A stretch of 64,000 nt of DNA from Epilithonimonas lactis (GTDB lineage Bacteria > Bacteroidota > Bacteroidia > Flavobacteriales > Weeksellaceae), in contig NZ_FOFI01000007.1 of assembly GCF_900110605.1 (NCBI RefSeq), forward strand, positions 62,001 through 126,000, in the 5' to 3' direction. The translations under genes were made by a program, and so were the position numbers. The notes beneath the pieces are model-generated. The model made no database searches and had not been told where the DNA came from. It was given only the letters and a program-made list of their open reading frames with translations. Below, one piece after another: positions 33,264-40,536 of this stretch; the stretch's first letter is position 1; each line of letters starts with the position of its first letter.

Positions 33264-36160
33264 TAAAATTGAATGTTTGCTCCAAATAAAAACGTTCTTG
33301 CCTGTGGATAGTAAGCTCTATCGATACCATACTCGTTACCACCTGCGATCTCTGGGTCATAACCAGTATATTTGGTAAAAGTGAATAAGTTTTCTCCTGT
33401 AACATACAGTCTCACTTTGTTTGCTCCAAATTTTGATGTTGTATCTTTTGGAAGCGTGTACCCCAGCTGAACAAGTTTGATTCTCATGTAATCTCCTTTT
33501 TGAAGATAATAGCTAGACATTTTTGTATAGTTACCATTAGGGTCTAATCTTGTAAGTCTCGGGTTGTCATTGGTTGACCCTTCACCGGTCCATCTGTTCA
33601 GGATAGAGGTTTGATAATTGGCATCCAGCATATCAAGTCTTCGCAAACCTTGTAGGATCTTGTTGCCTCCTTGTCCTTGTGTGAAGACCATGAAGTCAAA
33701 ACTCTTGTAGTTCATGTTGATAGTAAAACCATAAGTGAATTTTGGAATGGAACTTCCGATGTCCACTCTGTCTTCCTCAGTTATTTTTCCGTCCCCATTA
33801 TTATCATTCCACATGAAATCTCCTGGTTTTGCGTTTGGCAAGATCATATCACCATTCGCATTGACATAAGAATTGATCTGTTGTTGATTTTGGAAGACGC
33901 CGCCATAGGTGTAACCGTAAAATGTTCCAACGGATTTTCCAACTTGTAGCCTCGAAACTGTACCCATAGAATGCAGTGATGAAAACTCTCTCCATTCTAC
34001 ATCATCTTCCAATCTTAGAACTTTGTTCTTGTTTGTAGAGAAGTTACCAGTCAATGAAATGTCAAAATCCTCCCAGCTCTTTTTGTAGCCAAGCTCAAAT
34101 TCCATCCCTCGGTTTTCCATATCACCAACGTTGGCAAAAGGATCGGTTGGTACTCCTACGTAACCTGGAATAGCCACTCGACGCAAAATATCTGTCGTCT
34201 TTTTATAGTAGTAATCAAATCCTAAAGTAAAGTTGTTAAGAAACTTGATGTCCGCCCCGATATCTGTTTGTGCGGTCTCCTCCCATTTAAGATTTGGATT
34301 TCCCAATGTGTTCGGGCTATATCCGATGATGATACTTGGATTGATCTCTCCATTTGGATAGTTACTTCCTGATACCAATGAACTTCTGTACATAAAATCA
34401 TCGATTGCATCATTTCCTAAGACACCATATCCTCCTCTGATTTTAAAAGTGTTGATGATATCATTATCTTTCCAGAATCCTTCCTTATGTACATTCCACC
34501 CTAAAGAGAATGATGGGAAATTACCCCAATATTTCAAAAATTTTGAAGATCCATCTCTTCTGAAAGTACCAGTAAGTAAGTATCTATCTTGGTAGTCATA
34601 GATGAAACGACCAAAGTAAGACGCTCTTCTAGTTTGGGTTGTATCCCAGGCATTTGCTGTGATATTTTTTGCGTCCACAGCATAGAAAGCTGCATCTTGC
34701 CAATTCTCGATTGGTAAATTTGTGTAGGTAACACTTTGGCCAGAGCCAATATTATTTCTATAAACTCCCTGTCCGATCATAACATTGAAGTTGTGATCAC
34801 CAAGCTTTTTCTGATATGTTAAAGTATTCTCGAAACTCCATTCAAATTTGGTTTGTGAAGTTCTGTTCAAACTATTAAAGGTTTGATTACTAAGCGTAGA
34901 ACTTAAATAAAATTTAGGATTAAAACCTTCACTTCCCCAATATGATTTTTTACCATTGAGGGTCGTTTTGAAATTCAAACCTGGAGCTAATCTCAAATCT
35001 GCAAAAACATTTCCAACAAAATCGTCGGACCAGCCGTTTCTTCCTTGTTGCGTATATCTATAAGCTAATGGATTTGACATTTCCTGATTTACCCAAGGCG
35101 AAATACCATATGGGTTTCCATTTTGGTCTCTGATGATATATTGATTGGTGTAATTTGCAGGATTTACCGTCGACCAATCTGTCACAACTGCGGGTGTTGT
35201 AGGATCTAAGTTAATTGCAGAACTCAAAGGTCCTCCAAACAATTCATTGGTCCCAATACCTTGACTTTTTTGATGTGTGTACAAGAAAGTCTGTCCAATG
35301 GTCAAGAAATCAAGAACTTTGTGCGTTGAGTTCAAACGTGCATTCAGTCTTTTGTACTTGGAAATGTCACCCATCACCGTTCCTGTCTGATCAAAATATC
35401 CGAAAGACGCGTAATAAGTGGATTTTTCGTTACCACCATTTATGCTGATTTCATGAGATTGTCTGTCGCCAGTATTGAAAATAGTATCCTGCCAATCTGT
35501 ACCTTGTCCAAAGATAGATGGATTCGAAAATCTTGGTGCTTGATTGTCATTCACAAAACCTTCATTGATGATCGTAGCATATTGCTTCGCATTCAAAAGA
35601 TCAAGCTTTCTTGCGACTTCAGAAACTCCAAAACTGCCATTGTATGCTAAGTTAAGAGCTCCTTTTTTACCTTTTTTAGTAGTTACTAGAATTACCCCTC
35701 TAGCCGCTGATACACCATAAATTGCAGAAGATGCTCCATCTTTCAAAACTTCGATACTTTCGATATCAGATTGATTAAGCCACCCAATTCCATCTACAAT
35801 GATTCCATCCACGACCCACATTGGATCATTTCCTCCGGCCCCAAAACTTGTAAGTCCTCTGACCCTTACTGTGGCAGAAGAACCTGGCTGTCCAGAATTG
35901 GTAACAACAGAAACCCCTGCTGCCCTACCTTGTAGAACTTGCTCTGGTTTACCTGCTGGGATGTCCTCGATATCCGAAGCTTTGATGCTTGCAATAGCGC
36001 CAGTCACATTACTCTTTTTCTGAGTACCGTAACCAATGACAACAACTTCTTCAATTGCACTTTCTTTAGAAGTAGTGTCACTCACTTGCTGTGCTGAGTA
36101 GTTGGCCGTAAAGTAAAGAACAGCCGCTAGCCCAAGACATTTTGAATACTTTAAGTTCAT
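33263..36160 (-). CDS. SusC/RagA-family TonB-linked outer membrane transporter
   Basis: 965-residue TonB-dependent SusC. A signal peptide (cleavage near NYSAQQ, about 23) is followed almost at once by the TonB-box-like SAIEEVVVIGYGTQKK and the plug (NVTGAIASI, VRGLTSFG, DPMWVVDGI, SIEVLKDGASSAIYG), then the 22-strand barrel, ending FLFGANIQF. The usual N-terminal carboxypeptidase-regulatory-like domain is missing. It imports oligosaccharides with SusD. Promoter and palindrome lie at 36183-36228. Confidence 0.96.
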   Translation of the reverse strand: MNLKYSKCLGLAAVLYFTANYSAQQVSDTTSKESAIEEVVVIGYGTQKKSNVTGAIASIKASDIEDIPAGKPEQVLQGRAAGVSVVTNSGQPGSSATVRVRGLTSFGAGGNDPMWVVDGIIVDGIGWLNQSDIESIEVLKDGASSAIYGVSAARGVILVTTKKGKKGALNLAYNGSFGVSEVARKLDLLNAKQYATIINEGFVNDNQAPRFSNPSIFGQGTDWQDTIFNTGDRQSHEISINGGNEKSTYYASFGYFDQTGTVMGDISKYKRLNARLNSTHKVLDFLTIGQTFLYTHQKSQGIGTNELFGGPLSSAINLDPTTPAVVTDWSTVNPANYTNQYIIRDQNGNPYGISPWVNQEMSNPLAYRYTQQGRNGWSDDFVGNVFADLRLAPGLNFKTTLNGKKSYWGSEGFNPKFYLSSTLSNQTFNSLNRTSQTKFEWSFENTLTYQKKLGDHNFNVMIGQGVYRNNIGSGQSVTYTNLPIENWQDAAFYAVDAKNITANAWDTTQTRRASYFGRFIYDYQDRYLLTGTFRRDGSSKFLKYWGNFPSFSLGWNVHKEGFWKDNDIINTFKIRGGYGVLGNDAIDDFMYRSSLVSGSNYPNGEINPSIIIGYSPNTLGNPNLKWEETAQTDIGADIKFLNNFTLGFDYYYKKTTDILRRVAIPGYVGVPTDPFANVGDMENRGMEFELGYKKSWEDFDISLTGNFSTNKNKVLRLEDDVEWREFSSLHSMGTVSRLQVGKSVGTFYGYTYGGVFQNQQQINSYVNANGDMILPNAKPGDFMWNDNNGDGKITEEDRVDIGSSIPKFTYGFTINMNYKSFDFMVFTQGQGGNKILQGLRRLDMLDANYQTSILNRWTGEGSTNDNPRLTRLDPNGNYTKMSSYYLQKGDYMRIKLVQLGYTLPKDTTSKFGANKVRLYVTGENLFTFTKYTGYDPEIAGGNEYGIDRAYYPQARTFLFGANIQF

Positions 36161-36182
36161 ATTTTAATTAATTTTTTGTTAA

Positions 36183-36228
36183 TCTCAAACTGAGACAATA
36201 AAAGTAATTTATTTTTCAACACTACAAA
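36183..36228 (-). promoter_or_regulatory. susC promoter with dyad
   Basis: On the minus strand TTTG (36228-36225), 18 bases, then TACTTTTA (36206-36199), one mismatch from the -7 consensus. Just downstream is the dyad TCTCA-AAC-TGAGA (36183-36195), near the expected transcript start, a place where a repressor would block transcription. Confidence 0.5.
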
Positions 36229-36366
36229 ATAATTTTTTATTTTTTTTATTTTCCCTTTATTGATGGTGATTTGAGTGAAGTACTTATCATATATTTCGGT
36301 TATTTTTGTATATTTGAAATCCCTGAAAAAGTGGGCAAATGTTAAAAATAAGTTAACTTGGATTAA

Positions 36367-37566
36367 ATGAATGTTAATAAAAACAGGATAAAGCTTCCAC
36401 TAATGTTAAGCTTTTTGATTTTCTCAATGTTGCTCAACAGTATGGGCGTAATCATCCTGCAATTGTCTGAGAAAGTTTCTTACAAAGGTTTGGGCGTTTT
36501 GGAATCTTTCAAGGATATTCCCATGGCGATCATGTCTTTATTCTGTGTTAATCTGATCGCTAAAACTGGTAACAAAAACGCACTGATCTTTTCACTTGTT
36601 TTCATTCTTGTGAGTTGTATTGCATTGCCCCTTGTGGATACATTTTGGTTTTTCAAAATTTGGTTGAGTATCGTAGGCGTCAGTTTCGCTTTGGCAAAAA
36701 TATCAGTGTTCAGTATCATCAAGAATAATTTTAAAGATGCCCAATTGTCCAGTGCGATCAGCAGTGTAGACGCTTCCTTTATGTTCGGGATATTTTTTGT
36801 GAACATCGGTTTTGGAACATTGCTGACAAGCTCTTATTCAGAATATTGGAAGTTCGGCTTCTGGGTCATCGCATTTCTTAGCATAATTACTCTGTTGCTG
36901 CTTAAATCTGTTGATATTGATGAAGCTCAAAAATCAGAAGATGGGAAAAAACCTGGCGAGTGGAAATTCTTTCTAAGTCCAAAACTGGTTTATTTCTTTA
37001 TTATCGTGTTCTTCATGGTTTTTATAGAGCAGAGCTTTAATTCCTGGCTTCCCAGTTTTTTCAAGAACAATTTGAAGATCAATTCCTATTTTGCGCTGCA
37101 GGCTTCCGCATTTTTAGCTTTATTTTCATTCTTTGGAAGATTGGCCACGAGCCGTTTGATCTTGAGGTTTCATTGGTTCAAATTGATCATGATATGTCTG
37201 TTCGTGGTATTTCTGATCCTAGGAATTTGTCAGGTCCTAATATCCTATTTTTATAGTGACTACAAATTTCTGTTGATCTTCATCATGCCAATGATCGGTC
37301 TGTTTCTCGCACCTCTTTTTCCACTTTACAATTCTGAGATATTGAATAAGGTCCCGAAAGAGAAAACACACCTTTTGGTCTCTATCGTTGTAATATTTTC
37401 TTCCCTAGGAAGTTCTGTAGGATCGCTTTACATGGCCATCATTTTTTACAAAGATGCCAGTAATTTTTACCCTTTATTTATTTTATTGCCATTATTAATT
37501 ATATTTGGCCTTACTTTTTTCCTCAATAAAACGCCAATAACCTATGACCGAGAACAACAAGAATAA
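36367..37566 (+). CDS. MFS transporter, FucP-like sugar family
   Basis: 399-residue major facilitator with about twelve membrane segments; the N-terminal half ends near 185 with a short charged loop (DIDEAQKSEDGKKPGEWK). Its position next to a glucan locus and a Nudix-type sugar regulator suggests import of glucose or a short beta-glucoside across the inner membrane. TATTTTTG (36301-36308) is a candidate -7 box. It overlaps the regulator start by 23 bases. The substrate is inference from context. Confidence 0.85.
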   Translation: MNVNKNRIKLPLMLSFLIFSMLLNSMGVIILQLSEKVSYKGLGVLESFKDIPMAIMSLFCVNLIAKTGNKNALIFSLVFILVSCIALPLVDTFWFFKIWLSIVGVSFALAKISVFSIIKNNFKDAQLSSAISSVDASFMFGIFFVNIGFGTLLTSSYSEYWKFGFWVIAFLSIITLLLLKSVDIDEAQKSEDGKKPGEWKFFLSPKLVYFFIIVFFMVFIEQSFNSWLPSFFKNNLKINSYFALQASAFLALFSFFGRLATSRLILRFHWFKLIMICLFVVFLILGICQVLISYFYSDYKFLLIFIMPMIGLFLAPLFPLYNSEILNKVPKEKTHLLVSIVVIFSSLGSSVGSLYMAIIFYKDASNFYPLFILLPLLIIFGLTFFLNKTPITYDREQQE

Positions 37567-38314
37567 ACAGAATCTTAAAGAATTAATAGATACCAATGAC
37601 TTTGTAGAGCACGTCTCTGTAGACTGCGTGATATTCGGGTTTCACAAGGATACGCTCAAGGTTCTTTTGCTCAAATACCATGACTTGGATCTCTGGTCTG
37701 TCCCTGGTGGATTTATCTTCAATGATGAGAATTTGAATGATGCCGCTGCGAGAACATTACACGAAAGAACGCACCTTTCGGACGTTTTTTTGGAACAATT
37801 TTACACCTTTGGGGACATCAAAAGGACAGAAAATAATACGCACCAAAAACTTCTTGAAAACAGGAATATCGAGGTTGACCAAAATCACTGGATCTATCAG
37901 CGTTTTATTTCTGTAGGATATTGTGCTTTAATAGATTACACGTTGACCTACACTTTTCCGGATTCTTTCAATGAAGTTTGCCAATGGTTCAATGTCAACG
38001 AGTTACCGAATATGGCCTTTGACCACCAGGAAATGATAGAAAAAGGACTACTCTATCTCAGAAAAAATATTGATTATCAAGTGATGGGAAGCAACCTTCT
38101 TCCAGACAAATTCACCATGAAAGAACTGCAGCATCTTTATGAAGCCATCCTTGGAGAACCGCTCAGGCGCAACAATTTTCAAAGGAAAATCCTTGGTATG
38201 AACATCTTGGAAAGATTGGAAAAACATTACAGTGGTTCCGCGAACAAAGCGCCGTTCCTTTATAGATTCTTGGAAGGATCAACAACTCCAGTTTCAAAAT
38301 CAGATTTTGAATAA
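37544..38314 (+). CDS. Nudix-related transcriptional regulator
   Basis: 256-residue protein with an N-terminal Nudix-like domain (about 20-165) and a C-terminal winged helix (about 170-250; FTMKELQHLYEAILGEPLRRNNFQRKIL in parts: TMKELQHLYEAIL, RRNNFQRKIL). The Nudix box is degenerate: Gly56 and Glu62 remain but REUXEE reads Arg70-Thr-Leu-His-Glu-Arg75, so the catalytic glutamates at two positions are lost. This matches NrtR and the Bacteroidota AraR-like regulators, where the domain binds a ligand instead of cutting it. Target is probably the adjacent glucan locus. Confidence 0.87.
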   Translation: MTENNKNKQNLKELIDTNDFVEHVSVDCVIFGFHKDTLKVLLLKYHDLDLWSVPGGFIFNDENLNDAAARTLHERTHLSDVFLEQFYTFGDIKRTENNTHQKLLENRNIEVDQNHWIYQRFISVGYCALIDYTLTYTFPDSFNEVCQWFNVNELPNMAFDHQEMIEKGLLYLRKNIDYQVMGSNLLPDKFTMKELQHLYEAILGEPLRRNNFQRKILGMNILERLEKHYSGSANKAPFLYRFLEGSTTPVSKSDFE

Positions 38315-38348
38315 GTAATTTTACTCTTATAACTTTTAATAAAAACAG

Positions 38349-38379
38349 AAAAGACGACATCACCTGTCGTCTTTTCATT
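38349..38379. terminator. Bidirectional terminator
   Basis: AAAAGACGACA (38349-38359) pairs perfectly with TGTCGTCTTTT (38365-38375), loop 5 bases, between the converging regulator and M28 peptidase genes. Confidence 0.85.
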
Positions 38380-38402
38380 TATTAAAATTTGAAATCTAAT
38401 TT

Positions 38403-39428
38403 CTATCTGTTATTTTTCCCATCCACCTTGATTCTCTCTGGTCTGTTGGCCAGTTCCCAAGCAGTTGTGAAAACCAATTGTGTTCTTTTCTGCAACAATG
38501 GATAATCGATCTTGTCTGCATCGTCCGTAGATTTATGATAATCTTCGTGGATCCCGTCAAAGAAAAATGCGACTGGAATATTGTGCTTTGCAAAGTTGTA
38601 ATGGTCTGATCTGTAGTACAATCTTTGTGGATCTTTTGGATCATCATACTTATAGTTAAGTTCCAGATTCACAGATTTTTGGTTCGCCGTTTCATTGATC
38701 TTTTTGAGTTCTGTACTCAACATTTCGGAACCGATCACATAGACATATTGCTTGCCTCTGTTTTCTGGGTCGTCGCGTCCGATCATATCGATGTTAAGGT
38801 CAGCAACCGTGTTTGCCAAAGGGAAAACAGGATTATCAGAATAATATTCGGAGCCGAAAAGCCCGTGCTCTTCACCCGTTACGTGGAGGAAAAGGATCGA
38901 TCGTTTTGGTCCATAACCTTTCTTCTTAGCTTCCTGGAAGGCTTTAGCGATTTCCATCACCGCAACAGTTCCACTTCCGTCATCATCTGCACCGTTGAAG
39001 ACCACACCATTTTTGGTTCCCACGTGATCGTAATGCGCAGAAACTACAATCACTTCATTTGGTTTTTCACTACCTTCGATGTAGGCCATGATATTTTCAG
39101 AATCAGGCAAAGCTTCACCATATTTCTTCATCGCCTCAGATGGTACCTTTTGATAATATGAACCTAAAGCTGCAGGAAAACCGATCCCATTCTTTTTGTA
39201 TTGCTCGATCATATAAACACCGGCTTTCTTCTGGCCTGCACTTCCTGTATCTCTACCTTCCATATCGTCAGCAGCAATGACATAAAGGTTTGTCTTTAGG
39301 TCTTCCAAACTGATACTTTTGTAAGCCTCTTTGAAACCTTTGCCTTCGTAGGTGAAATTTTTAGCAGTCGAGCAGCTTTGCAACAGCGCAAAACCAACAA
39401 AAAAACCATACAGTTTTATATTTTTCAT
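38403..39428 (-). CDS. M28-family zinc aminopeptidase lipoprotein
   Basis: 341-residue metallopeptidase with lipobox at Cys19 (LLQSC), so exported and membrane-anchored. Two-zinc site motifs are VSAHYDHVG, GADDDGSGTVAVME, HVTGEEHGLFGSEY, NIDMIGRD and, near the end, SDHYNFAKHNIPVAFF. These contain the His, Asp, Glu and His ligands of family M28. It probably trims peptides in the periplasm or on the surface for nutrition. Single gene, following a terminator. Confidence 0.93.
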   Translation of the reverse strand: MKNIKLYGFFVGFALLQSCSTAKNFTYEGKGFKEAYKSISLEDLKTNLYVIAADDMEGRDTGSAGQKKAGVYMIEQYKKNGIGFPAALGSYYQKVPSEAMKKYGEALPDSENIMAYIEGSEKPNEVIVVSAHYDHVGTKNGVVFNGADDDGSGTVAVMEIAKAFQEAKKKGYGPKRSILFLHVTGEEHGLFGSEYYSDNPVFPLANTVADLNIDMIGRDDPENRGKQYVYVIGSEMLSTELKKINETANQKSVNLELNYKYDDPKDPQRLYYRSDHYNFAKHNIPVAFFFDGIHEDYHKSTDDADKIDYPLLQKRTQLVFTTAWELANRPERIKVDGKNNR

Positions 39429-39490
39429 ATTTAAAATTTATTTTTTTTGAATTTATAAGTTCATATTAAGTCGGTGATACAAAGCGATTG

Positions 39491-39838
39491 TTACACTGTT
39501 TTACCAAATTTTCTATTAATATCGGTTTCCGTTTTGATAAAGAGAAAGATGACGAGAATGATAAGTTCCACGAGACCAACGATTTTCATGATGTTAGGAT
39601 TTAATTTTAAAATAAAACCAGCAATTCCCGAGATCACTAATACAACGCCGCACCACATCATCAATTTTGCAGAATACCTTTGTGCAAACGTCCAACGCTC
39701 CAAATTTTTCATAGAGTTTTTGGTCCTGTAGCCGTACAGATAATTGATCTTCTTTGGTGGAAAATAATACATGATCAAACCTGTGATCACAAATATCGAT
39801 CCCAGAATAATTGTAACGTAATTCTCATTATCAGCCAT
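39491..39838 (-). CDS. SdpI-family membrane protein
   Basis: 115-residue membrane protein with three hydrophobic segments and the SdpI family signature INYLYGYRTKNSMKNLERWTFAQ (in parts: YGYRTKNSMKN, ERWTFAQRYS). B. subtilis SdpI gives immunity to the SdpC toxin, but most family members are of unknown role. It lies upstream of the M28 gene by 62 bases in the same direction. Confidence 0.83.
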   Translation of the reverse strand: MADNENYVTIILGSIFVITGLIMYYFPPKKINYLYGYRTKNSMKNLERWTFAQRYSAKLMMWCGVVLVISGIAGFILKLNPNIMKIVGLVELIILVIFLFIKTETDINRKFGKTV

Positions 39839-39856
39839 ATTTTTTGATTTTAAAAG

Positions 39857-40207
39857 TTAAATCTTTTCTCCAAAGGTCAACAATGTTCCGCTTGGGTCGA
39901 TTAGCGAAAACTCTTTCATCTGCCAAGGTTTTGTTTCCAATTTTCCGTTGGGATGGATTTCAATGCCTTGATCCTGAAGTTTTTGATAAAATTTTTCGAT
40001 CTCATTTTCAATCCTGAGATAGATCATAAAATCCGATTTTTCAGGAATCAACGTTTCAAAGCTGAAAAAGTGGATCTCCAAATCCTGATATTTTGTGATC
40101 AGATAATCGCCGTGGTCGGCCACCAGTTCGAAACCTAAATTCTTATAATAATCAAGCGTTTTCTCCTTATTAATAAAAGGAAGTTTGGGAATAATCAATG
40201 AGATCAT
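39857..40207 (-). CDS. VOC-family (glyoxalase/bleomycin-resistance fold) protein
   Basis: 116-residue single vicinal-oxygen-chelate domain: IPKLPFINKEKTLDYYKNLGFEL opening (in parts: KTLDYYKNLGFEL), then QDLEIHFF and the C-terminal KEFSLIDPSGTLLTFGE. It resembles bleomycin-resistance-like VOC proteins. Metal dependence and substrate are not clear. Start 40207 gives the family N-terminus. Confidence 0.85.
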   Translation of the reverse strand: MISLIIPKLPFINKEKTLDYYKNLGFELVADHGDYLITKYQDLEIHFFSFETLIPEKSDFMIYLRIENEIEKFYQKLQDQGIEIHPNGKLETKPWQMKEFSLIDPSGTLLTFGEKI

Positions 40208-40219
40208 AGTGCTGAATAT

Positions 40220-40489
40220 TTAAGCTAATTCGTCATTCCATTCTCTGATGGTCACTTTCGCGATCAAACCTTCCTGTACAAAAGGGTCACCATTCACAAA
40301 CTCTTCTGCAGCCTCTTTGTTGATGAAGATTGCCATCGCACCTTCTCTAGGATTAGCAAAAGCGCCTGTTCCCAAAACTTTCCCAGATTTGATGAACTCT
40401 TCTTCCAACACTTCGTGGCGTGGAAAAACGGCCATAAATTCATCCATCGATTTCTCAGTGTTGTGTTCGTAAAATACTACTGCTTTCAT
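40220..40489 (-). CDS. YciI-family protein
   Basis: 89-residue YciI-like ferredoxin-fold protein: VVFYEHNTEKSMDEFMAVFPRH, then HEVLEEEFIKSGKVLGTGAF (in parts) and DPFVQEGLIAKVTIREWND. The DPF near the end is the family hallmark. Function is unknown in most members. It lies 12 bases upstream of the VOC gene, so the two are probably cotranscribed. Confidence 0.87.
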   Translation of the reverse strand: MKAVVFYEHNTEKSMDEFMAVFPRHEVLEEEFIKSGKVLGTGAFANPREGAMAIFINKEAAEEFVNGDPFVQEGLIAKVTIREWNDELA

Positions 40490-40536
40490 ATTGTATGTTT
40501 TTTTGATTTTAATAAATATAAAAATTATTAATCTAA

